Shown here: piece after piece, positions 15,777 to 23,364 of the stretch
Layout of the letters: the number at the start of each line of letters is the position of its first letter
Numbering within the stretch: the first letter of the stretch is position 1
From: Microcaldota archaeon
GTDB lineage: Archaea > Micrarchaeota > Micrarchaeia > Micrarchaeales > CABMGC01
Reading direction: 5' to 3'
Assembly (NCBI GenBank): GCA_021848065.1
Contig: JAJZNA010000005.1
Span: 1 to 39,885 of the forward strand
DNA: 39,885 bases
Notes under the pieces: model-generated
Databases searched by the model: none
Told to the model about the DNA's origin: nothing
The model's input: the letters and a program-made list of their open reading frames with translations, nothing else
Translations under genes and position numbers: made by a program

Positions 15777-15790
15777 ATATTTAAATAATT
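15777..15790 (+). promoter_or_regulatory. Promoter of the acidic small protein
   Basis: CATATTTAAATAAT is a strong archaeal TATA box on the plus strand. Transcription would start near 15810, leaving a leader of about 29 nt that carries GGTGG (15828-15832) as ribosome site before the ATG at 15839. Confidence 0.6.
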
Positions 15791-15838
15791 TACTAATAAT
15801 AGGTTGCTAGAATACAGTAATGTATTTGGTGGATAAAT

Positions 15839-15946
15839 ATGGCGAAAGAAAGCGAAGATGAAGAAGACTTCGACGAAGACGAAGACAGCGATGACTTCGA
15901 CGAGGAAGAATTCGACGAAGACGAAGGAGACTTCGACGAAGAGTAA
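15839..15946 (+). CDS. Ultra-acidic 35-residue small protein
   Basis: A short gene with an ATG, a GGTGG Shine-Dalgarno about 6 nt ahead, its own TATA box and a T-rich end. The product begins MAKESEDEED. Of 35 residues 25 are Asp or Glu and only one (Lys3) is basic. Four near-copies of [DE]FDE[DE] (residues 10-14, 19-23, 24-28, 31-35) place Phe at 11, 20, 25 and 32. It has no membrane segment and is probably unfolded until bound. Such a chain could mimic nucleic acid, bind a basic protein or ribosomal surface, or chelate cations. I know no named family for it. It is too short for ordinary gene-finding cut-offs. The coding call rests on the signals and the repeat pattern. Confidence 0.75.
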   Translation: MAKESEDEEDFDEDEDSDDFDEEEFDEDEGDFDEE

Positions 15947-15950
15947 CGAG

Positions 15951-16015
15951 CCTATTTGTTTTGTTTTTTGCTTTTACAAAAGTTTGTATGTTTTTAGGCT
16001 TTTTTCAGCTTTAAT
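15951..16015 (+). terminator. T-rich transcription end after the acidic protein gene
   Basis: Two runs rich in T (about 15953-15974 and 15988-16007, for example TTTGTTTTGTTTTTTGCTTTT) follow the stop codon at 15946. Archaeal RNA polymerase terminates on such U-rich tracts without a hairpin. Confidence 0.65.
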
Positions 16016-16057
16016 GCATCCTTATCCTTTACTGCATATTCAAGCGTGCTCTCTTCT

Positions 16058-19000
16058 TCACTTGTGCTTTGAAGGGCCCCTGTTTTTACGCGCATGTCCT
16101 GTCGTATGAGAAGTTGTACGCGACTTCAGCATGGCCAGCGTGATGAATAGCGCAGCGATTACAAGTATTCCTATAAGAGCGCTGATATTTCCAACGCTGA
16201 GAAGGATTGTGCCTATTGCAGCAGTTGCAGACGCCTGGATTGGGCTCCATGAATAGTTGAACGTCTGGAAGGATATTGACTGGCTTGCTGGCACAGAAGG
16301 GTCAGCTGCCAGGCCCATCGGCGATTGGAGGGCATATATGGGTTCTGGGCCTGGAGTGCCATAGTACTGCGCTATTATGTTGTGCAGCCCGTATCCGCAG
16401 GCCACTATGTTGGAACTGAAGTATCCCATTGAATTTGTTGTTGCTATGGAGAAAAGCCCGACTTGCGATGTGCACAGACCGGTGCCGTTGTTGAATATCG
16501 GGAGGCAGTACTGGGTGTTGCCTATGCTTGATGCAGGGCAGCTTGCCGGCTGTCCCTTATTGTAGATATTGCACAGTGTGTAGAGCTGCGAGGCAGGCGC
16601 CAGCAGGCTGTTAGGGGGAGGCGAGCAGCTGCCTGTTGAGTTGTATGACGTGTGGTACGTTATCACATTTGCATTTATGAACTGTGGATCTGCAGGGTTG
16701 GATTGGAGCCCGTTGTATACTGGATTTGCAAAGTCGCAGCTCTTTGGCTGGGTTGCATTGGAAAATGCGCAAGTCTGGGCTGCAACTGGGTCGTATACGG
16801 CATTGTAGCCTATGGTGTTGAGGTTTGCATCATAGTATAGGTAGACCTTGCCATTCTTCAGCGGAATGGACTGCGTGGAGAATGGTGGTACCCAGTATGC
16901 TGTGCCGTTTACAGTGATTGTGGTCTGGTTGGCGTTGGTAGGATTGACGGTTGGGACTACAGTCAGGTTTATCTGAGTTATGTTGGCTATGTCCACGTCA
17001 AGTGGCATGTATATGGTGTTGTTGAACCTGTCGTTGTATGCAAATATGACACGGTGGTATCCGTAGACGCTCTTGGCACCTGAAGAGCCATTCAGGCCCA
17101 GGTAGAGACCGCTATCATACACGGGCACCTTGTACCAGTTGAACAGCGTCACCAGGACAGGTGCGCCCTTGTGAGCTGGAGTGCTGAAATTATTATCCAG
17201 CTTGAATATGTTAGGCGCGGTGAGCTGCGGAGAGCTGCATAGAGGGCCTATGCACGCAGGCTTTATCTGGGTGGTGCCTATTGCCTCAAAGCCAGGGTTT
17301 GTGCCCTGTGAGTACACAAGACGGGAATACTTCAGCTGGTCTGAGGAGTTCACTACCGCCTGCGCATTTGTGCGCGAGCCCAGAGTCTCATTTACGTAGA
17401 TGTCTCCGAATATCCTGTTTGTGAGAAGATCATAATACAGCTCCTGCGGCGCTATTATCGCGTTTATAAGCGGGATGTAATAGCGGGAGGTATTTATTGT
17501 GGACTGTGCGTACATTGGTGCGCTCTCCACTATTGCATTCTGCGTGTTTGATTTGGTGTACTTTGAAGTGGTGAAGTTGTAGACGGAGTATGTGCCTGAC
17601 GCAGGCATTACTGCAGGGTTGGAGCTGGGGTTGGACGGGCATGATGGCGGGTTGCTTGAAGAAGGCACTATGTTGGACAGATAGTAAGACATGGAGTAGG
17701 TGTAGCTATAAGGTTCGAGAAGATAGCCCTGCAGCTGGCTGTAAAGCCTGGTTGGCGTTACAGGAGCCTGGGTGCTGCCAGAATACTCACTGCTTAACTG
17801 CTGGTTGAAGCCGCTGACTAGCTGTGGGTTGTTTATGCCTTCGGCCTTGGTGGCAGCGGAAGAGCTTGGATTGAAGCTTGATGATAGGACCTCCTGCAAC
17901 GTAAGAGCCTGGAATGAACCTATGTTCTCGTCATATTCGAACGGATTTGCCATAAGGTAGGTAGGCTGCAGGAGATTTGCAACTCCCTTGTCTTCAGCGC
18001 ACGCGCCGCCATGCTTGTCTGACTCGCTCGTTGCACTTGTATAGCATCTCCAGTTCGTGCCAAGATTGAATGGGAGCGGATTGTTGCCACCTATCTGCCT
18101 GGTGTAATTCTGTGGAGGGAACTGTGCCAGTATCAGCTCGTCATAATTAAGGTTGGCGCGCTTCCCATTGCCGGATCCCTGAGTCAATTGCGGATGTGCG
18201 CTTGCATTAGGTATTGCTATGCTTACAGTATCATTGTAGGATACCGAAAGGCTTGCGCCTGTGATTTTGGACATTTCACATCCACTAAACACACCAAGGC
18301 CAGCATGGTTGCAGTGATCCGTGGAAAGCTCAGGGCCTATGGGCAGATAGCTCCCATGATAATTGCTTCCAGGCTGCAGGCATGGAGCAGTACCGGAAGG
18401 AGGGGTAGGATTGCCGCCACAGAGGTTCAATGTCTCTCCCGCACTGGTTGTCCCAGGGGCGCCGCCGTTGTACTGGTATGGCGTCTCGGACTGGTCAGGC
18501 TGGTTGCTAGAGACATTTGCAGTTATAACCCATCCGAATGGAGGATAGAAGACACTGCTTGATTGGGTGTACTTGGTAAGATAATTGCATACAGAGACGC
18601 TATTGCAGTACCACAGGTCATTGTAATAGGTAGGCTGAATAGGTATGTCTACACCGCTGGAGTTTATTATCCTCAGTGTGAGCATACCTACCTTTATGCC
18701 ACCGACAGAGCTTCCTGAACCACAGTAGTGGTGTCCGAAGAGGTCTATCGGGCCGGTGCATATCTCCCCCATCACACCAGACCAATAGTCCAATACGTAC
18801 AAATAGCCATTGATGTCTTGTATTGCAAGAGGATGATGGTAGTTGCTGTTGGGATTGCCGCTGGGCCACTGGGCCTTGTCAAGCATGTCGTACGTGGATG
18901 AATTCCATCCCCCCGTATCATACTTTTCCTGGTTTATTATGTTCTTCATTATCTTGTCCGCTTCTGTGCATGACGCCTGGCCGCTTCCCCCACACTGCGT

Positions 19001-21997
19001 AGTTATGTTATACAGGCCGCCATATTGAAGGTAGTCTATGACGTTTGCTACAGGCGGAGCAGAAGTTGGTGACTGCAGGCCGCCGCCCTGCGGATATAGG
19101 GCTTGGTCATTACTATAGTCCAGGCTTATCGATGTTGAGTAGGTAAGGTTAGGGCCGGTAAATATCGGCATGTATCCGCTGTTCTGGTTGGCAAGATATA
19201 CCTGGGCGCCATTAGGCGATACTGCTATCTCAGGCCACCCGTTGCTGCAGACCTGGGAAGGTATCTGGGATGCAGTCTTTGCAGGGCACAGTGGTTCGGA
19301 TGAGAAGTGAATCTTACCTCCACCGGTCACATTGGTAATGCGTATGATAAATTCTGCAGGGACGACCGGGTCCGTGCCTATCATGAATATGTCTCCTGAA
19401 GAGTCAGAGGTTATGTTCATAGGTATGAAGTTGCCGTTGGGGCTTGCAGGACATTGCACATACTGGCATATGGCCCCGGTCTGTGGTATTTTGGCATCCA
19501 ACGCTATCATTGATAGAGGTATTGCATTGACCACGTACAATGAAGCCTTATTCTGCACATACATGGTATTGTTCCAGTAGCTGTTCCAATTTGTATTGAA
19601 TGTTGCCTGGTCTGATGCCTGCTGCACGGTGTTTGGAGTGTACCCGGTAAAGTTGTAATCACCCTTAGGTACGGCATATAGCGTGTATAGGTTTATTGGA
19701 TATTGGGGGGCCCCGGATAGGGATGGAGAAGGATCTGCTGGAACAGACGTGTCATTACCTATTGCAAAAACATATCCGCTAGGTATTGATGCTATGGAGC
19801 CCGGATCTATATTTATGGTGTTCGCCTCAAGCACAGATGTTGTAGTGGTGACCTGCGAACTGAGGCCGTTTATGAAGTTGTAGAAGTCCTGGCCCTGAGG
19901 GGTTGCTCCTGCATTGTTGTAAGGGGAACCCAGGTAGTCATTGCAGGTTACCCATTGGTATAGGGTGTTGTCGATATTCCCAGACGGATTGCCCCAGCCG
20001 AGTTCTATCCCCACGCCAGGCTGACCATTTAGATTTGGTACTGCGTATCCTATCACCTGGCCTGCGCTCACATGCTCCCCAAGCGACACTTTTGAATTGA
20101 TAGTTTCTGCGTAGTATACGTATTCCCTGTTTGTCGGAGTTGCACATGCAGCATATCCTGGATAAAATTCCTTTACCAGCTGATCCACGGGTAGTGGGTT
20201 GTCAAGCTTTATCTCTATGAAGGTTCCATCCGGATAAGGTGGCCAGCCGCTTTGGGTAGGTGTGCTATCGGCTATAGTGACAGTGCCCGAACCCACCGCA
20301 TAAAGAGGGCATGCGCCTGTCCAGTCAACGCCCTGGTCTATTCTTGCAAAGGTGCACCCTTTACCCACAGGGTATGCGTATCCCGAACCAGGGCTGCCTC
20401 CACCGCCTCCGCCTCCCGAACCGCCCGAGCTTTGGCAGACGTTGTTAGGACATACTGTGGACCATGGAAGGTTGGCTTGGTTCTGATTGCTGCCTGAGCA
20501 GGTAACAGAGCCCGTGCCCAGGAAGCCGCTGGGAGCCCATTTGCAATAGTCTCCGGAAAGATAGCTACCCCAGAATGCATAGCCGTTTGAATCGTAATAT
20601 GCCTTTGCCCACTGGAACGCGCACTGCGGATTGAAGTATATGCTTCCCCAGTTGCCATTGTAGGTTGAACATGAGTTTGGGTTGTAACCGCCCACAGGGA
20701 ATGCGCATCCGCTAGGAGGGGACTGTCCTGCACAGCCTTCTTGAAGTATTCCCTCTGCATGTGGTCCTGGCTCTATCGCTGCTGGATTGAAGTTGCTCTC
20801 CTGGTAAGCCATAGAAACGAAAGTTATCAGTAGTGGGCCACTGAAGCCTGCGCCTATGCCACAGTCAACCACCTGCTGCAGGGTAAGGGTAGTTGATTGC
20901 CCATAGAAGTCCTTGTTGGGGCAGCTTCCGAAGCCGCCGCCTGTTCCTGGGACGGATTGTAAGTATGTCTGCGTAATGCCGATGGCATTGTTTGCACTGG
21001 AAGTGTCAGTACCAACGCCGCCGTAAGAGAAGTATGTTAGGCTTGATCCGGTGTAGTTGCCGAAGAGCATGGACATTGAATTTATTGAGAATGGGTCGAT
21101 GTTTCCCTGCGGCGAAGCGTAATGGCTTGGGCTGTATACCTCATATGACACCTTTGTGTTGAAATTGTTTGATGTCAGCGGATTGGTTATGTTGGCGTTG
21201 TACACAAGGTACGGAAGTATGTTTGTATTTACGCGAGACTTTCCGTTTGAAACGGGGAATGGGAGCTGTAGGCTGTTGATGGAAAGGAGGGTGGCTTTTG
21301 AATTGAGGGTGAAGGTGTAGGAGCATGTGGCGTTGCTAAATGAGGATGATTGTGAAGAGGTAGCTATAAGCGGGCTTCCGCTCTGGTACAGTGAGTTGAG
21401 CTTGTTCATATCCACATAAAGGCCGTGCCATGTCCAGAGCCCTTGCTGTTCGCCCGTGGGAACAGAGCCGAATATGTATGTCTTGGTATTAAACGCCGTA
21501 GATACAACATTGCCCGTGCTTGTAGGGATTTCTGGAGAATAGCCAATGTTTGAGAGAGTGAGTAGTGCAGCTCCCGATAGGTTTAGATTGACAGAGAACT
21601 CCGAAGTGCCAGTAGTAGAGGGTTCGTTAGAGAGGGTGAGCTTTACGGGCAGATTGGAAGTTCCCGAAGGTGCTTGGCAGGCATCGCCTGCAACATACCA
21701 ATCCCCGTATGCTGAAGACTGGGTGTAGAAAAGCTGGGCGCTGCCTGGATGAGGTAGCTGAGGTGAGCTTGGGCATGTTATCAAGTACAGCCCATTCTGC
21801 ATGTTATATTTGAACACATCAGAAGCGCTTGAAAGGGGATAAGTGCCTTGGGATACAGGTTTACCTAGGGATGCTGCACCAGGAAAGCCGGAATATTGGG
21901 TATGTATCGTCAATGACGATGTTCCGGCGTACGCAGGCATTGTAAAAGATGCATATAGCAACAGCACGGATATTAGCAAGAGGCTATTTTTTTGCAT
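16058..21997 (-). CDS. Giant secreted, membrane-anchored protein with SLT/lysozyme-like and degenerate M23-like domains
   Basis: 1979 residues from the ATG at 21997 (an in-frame TTG lies 18 nt earlier). Residues 1-24 are a signal peptide (MQKNSLLLISVLLLYASF, then PAYA). Residues about 370-490 resemble a lytic-transglycosylase/lysozyme domain: AYQESNFNPAAIEPG with Glu400 as likely catalytic acid, GILQE in place of GLMQ, and a Trp-rich end. A poly-Gly linker (525-534) leads to an M23/LytM-like segment (about 545-675) with GVDW, YAVGSGTV and GVGIELGW. The family's zinc ligands are missing: the H of HxxxD is Asp and HxH is GxG. Beta-propeller-like repeats follow (about 800-1100). One helix (about 1931-1957) and a basic tail anchor the C-terminus. 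N-glycosylation sequons are abundant. Substrate unknown. Confidence 0.85.
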   Translation of the reverse strand: MQKNSLLLISVLLLYASFTMPAYAGTSSLTIHTQYSGFPGAASLGKPVSQGTYPLSSASDVFKYNMQNGLYLITCPSSPQLPHPGSAQLFYTQSSAYGDWYVAGDACQAPSGTSNLPVKLTLSNEPSTTGTSEFSVNLNLSGAALLTLSNIGYSPEIPTSTGNVVSTAFNTKTYIFGSVPTGEQQGLWTWHGLYVDMNKLNSLYQSGSPLIATSSQSSSFSNATCSYTFTLNSKATLLSINSLQLPFPVSNGKSRVNTNILPYLVYNANITNPLTSNNFNTKVSYEVYSPSHYASPQGNIDPFSINSMSMLFGNYTGSSLTYFSYGGVGTDTSSANNAIGITQTYLQSVPGTGGGFGSCPNKDFYGQSTTLTLQQVVDCGIGAGFSGPLLITFVSMAYQESNFNPAAIEPGPHAEGILQEGCAGQSPPSGCAFPVGGYNPNSCSTYNGNWGSIYFNPQCAFQWAKAYYDSNGYAFWGSYLSGDYCKWAPSGFLGTGSVTCSGSNQNQANLPWSTVCPNNVCQSSGGSGGGGGGGSPGSGYAYPVGKGCTFARIDQGVDWTGACPLYAVGSGTVTIADSTPTQSGWPPYPDGTFIEIKLDNPLPVDQLVKEFYPGYAACATPTNREYVYYAETINSKVSLGEHVSAGQVIGYAVPNLNGQPGVGIELGWGNPSGNIDNTLYQWVTCNDYLGSPYNNAGATPQGQDFYNFINGLSSQVTTTTSVLEANTINIDPGSIASIPSGYVFAIGNDTSVPADPSPSLSGAPQYPINLYTLYAVPKGDYNFTGYTPNTVQQASDQATFNTNWNSYWNNTMYVQNKASLYVVNAIPLSMIALDAKIPQTGAICQYVQCPASPNGNFIPMNITSDSSGDIFMIGTDPVVPAEFIIRITNVTGGGKIHFSSEPLCPAKTASQIPSQVCSNGWPEIAVSPNGAQVYLANQNSGYMPIFTGPNLTYSTSISLDYSNDQALYPQGGGLQSPTSAPPVANVIDYLQYGGLYNITTQCGGSGQASCTEADKIMKNIINQEKYDTGGWNSSTYDMLDKAQWPSGNPNSNYHHPLAIQDINGYLYVLDYWSGVMGEICTGPIDLFGHHYCGSGSSVGGIKVGMLTLRIINSSGVDIPIQPTYYNDLWYCNSVSVCNYLTKYTQSSSVFYPPFGWVITANVSSNQPDQSETPYQYNGGAPGTTSAGETLNLCGGNPTPPSGTAPCLQPGSNYHGSYLPIGPELSTDHCNHAGLGVFSGCEMSKITGASLSVSYNDTVSIAIPNASAHPQLTQGSGNGKRANLNYDELILAQFPPQNYTRQIGGNNPLPFNLGTNWRCYTSATSESDKHGGACAEDKGVANLLQPTYLMANPFEYDENIGSFQALTLQEVLSSSFNPSSSAATKAEGINNPQLVSGFNQQLSSEYSGSTQAPVTPTRLYSQLQGYLLEPYSYTYSMSYYLSNIVPSSSNPPSCPSNPSSNPAVMPASGTYSVYNFTTSKYTKSNTQNAIVESAPMYAQSTINTSRYYIPLINAIIAPQELYYDLLTNRIFGDIYVNETLGSRTNAQAVVNSSDQLKYSRLVYSQGTNPGFEAIGTTQIKPACIGPLCSSPQLTAPNIFKLDNNFSTPAHKGAPVLVTLFNWYKVPVYDSGLYLGLNGSSGAKSVYGYHRVIFAYNDRFNNTIYMPLDVDIANITQINLTVVPTVNPTNANQTTITVNGTAYWVPPFSTQSIPLKNGKVYLYYDANLNTIGYNAVYDPVAAQTCAFSNATQPKSCDFANPVYNGLQSNPADPQFINANVITYHTSYNSTGSCSPPPNSLLAPASQLYTLCNIYNKGQPASCPASSIGNTQYCLPIFNNGTGLCTSQVGLFSIATTNSMGYFSSNIVACGYGLHNIIAQYYGTPGPEPIYALQSPMGLAADPSVPASQSISFQTFNYSWSPIQASATAAIGTILLSVGNISALIGILVIAALFITLAMLKSRTTSHTTGHARKNRGPSKHK

Positions 21998-22143
21998 CGG
22001 CAAACCCAATGTCAATTATATCCTTGATAATATAATTCCTAATATTTAAATAGATGCCTTGATGTCAAAAGGCTAGGTATATACTGCGGATCGGTAATGG
22101 GACAGGAATTCGCAACCAGTTATGTCATACTTGAATAGGCAGG

Positions 22144-23325
22144 TCATCCAACTATGCATGAAGGGAGGCTCGTGGGGGCATAGTAAGGAATCTGAGGCTG
22201 CCACTTGAATTCTCCTGTAATGTTGAGCGGCGACGAATAGACGCTCCCCACGCCAAGAGTCACATTCTTGGATGCGCCTATGCAGTATATGTTTCCGTAC
22301 TTGGTAAGGCACTCGGTGGCCTGGCGTGTGCTCAGTGGGAATGCGGAGGTTGGAAGCCACGAGCCTATGCCCTGATTGAGTATGGGGGCAATGTATGAGA
22401 GGTTCGCCCTTGACGAAGGATCCTCGCCAACACAGTAGAGATATCCATCCCACGCCGTGCATGCGGTGTTTGACACGTTATAGGGATAGGAAGTAGTCTG
22501 CTGCCATCCTGACAGCCCGTTTGGAGTAAGCTGTGCATAATATACTGAAGATACAGGCTGCAGATGCATATCCTCCAGCACATTGCTAGGGGCTGGCCAT
22601 CCACCCACACAGTATACGTATCCAGCATATGTTGCACAGGATTGGAAGTATACGTTCGCAGGATACGAGGCAGTAGGCGTCCAGTTGCCTATGCCGGAAG
22701 AATTTATCGGTGCATAATAATTGGAAGGTACAGGATAGCCAGTATTGTTAGCCCCGCCTATGCAGTATACATATCCCAAGTATGTTACACATGAAGCCGC
22801 ACGCACTGCGTCAGGGTATGGGGTTGATGCATTCCAGGTGGTGTTGCCGAATTGGACCATGGTGGAATAATATGTGGAATTTGTGGCCTGTAGGGTCTGG
22901 TTCACATCAGGGTACTGTCCGCCTATGCAGTACATGGTATTCTCGTAGCTTGTGCATGAAGCTAACTGCACAGCAAGCGGATATGGGGTGGCTGGCTCCC
23001 AGAAGGTTATGCCAGGGGTGTTGTTGTATATGTTAGTGAAATAGCTTGAAGACACGGCACCAGAGGAGTTTGTGCCGCCTATGCAGTATAGCTGCACGTG
23101 AGCGTAGACTGCAGGGATTGGTATTGTAGTGGTGCTGTTTGTGGGATTGCTTACGTTTGTGCTAGATACGGATGTTGTAGGCCCGGTCTCTTGTATTGTC
23201 GATGTAGTTGGACCTTGCGAAGGAATTGAGAAGAATACTGCAAGAAGTACTAGTATCACTAAGGCTGCTGCTATTGCATATTTTGCTGTGCTGCTAAGGC
23301 CGCCTGGCTTTGGTGCGACGTCCAT
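22144..23325 (-). CDS. Membrane-anchored six-bladed Kelch-like propeller with paired cysteines
   Basis: A 393-residue surface protein. An N-terminal anchor helix (15-33) is followed by a Ser/Thr-rich stalk (36-70) and six Kelch-like repeats of about 50-59 residues. Each has YC[IV]G[GEA] and a W-x4-[YF]P or close variant (110, 164, 215, 274, 323, 375). There are exactly twelve cysteines: five C-x8-C pairs (124/133, 179/188, 230/239, 289/298, 339/348), plus Cys81 in the first repeat and Cys390 at the very C-terminus. The last two complete a sixth pair only if the ring closes end to end. Many N-x-S/T sites fit glycosylation by the STT3 encoded upstream. A TATA box (23349-23356) predicts a leaderless mRNA. 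Ligand unknown. Confidence 0.88.
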   Translation of the reverse strand: MDVAPKPGGLSSTAKYAIAAALVILVLLAVFFSIPSQGPTTSTIQETGPTTSVSSTNVSNPTNSTTTIPIPAVYAHVQLYCIGGTNSSGAVSSSYFTNIYNNTPGITFWEPATPYPLAVQLASCTSYENTMYCIGGQYPDVNQTLQATNSTYYSTMVQFGNTTWNASTPYPDAVRAASCVTYLGYVYCIGGANNTGYPVPSNYYAPINSSGIGNWTPTASYPANVYFQSCATYAGYVYCVGGWPAPSNVLEDMHLQPVSSVYYAQLTPNGLSGWQQTTSYPYNVSNTACTAWDGYLYCVGEDPSSRANLSYIAPILNQGIGSWLPTSAFPLSTRQATECLTKYGNIYCIGASKNVTLGVGSVYSSPLNITGEFKWQPQIPYYAPTSLPSCIVG

Positions 23326-23364
23326 GGTATTGATTATGGTGCAACCAGTTTTTAATCCTGCTGC

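Noticed and set aside
15858-16109. 83-codon plus-strand frame of Lys/Thr repeats
   Set aside because: It is the shifted frame of the acidic small gene and its T-rich terminator, and lacks a ribosome site.
16058-21997. Idea that the giant SLT/M23-like protein is a phage tail or virus-derived lysin
   Set aside because: It has a signal peptide, a C-terminal anchor and many N-glycosylation sites, and sits among host surface genes with no virus-like neighbours.
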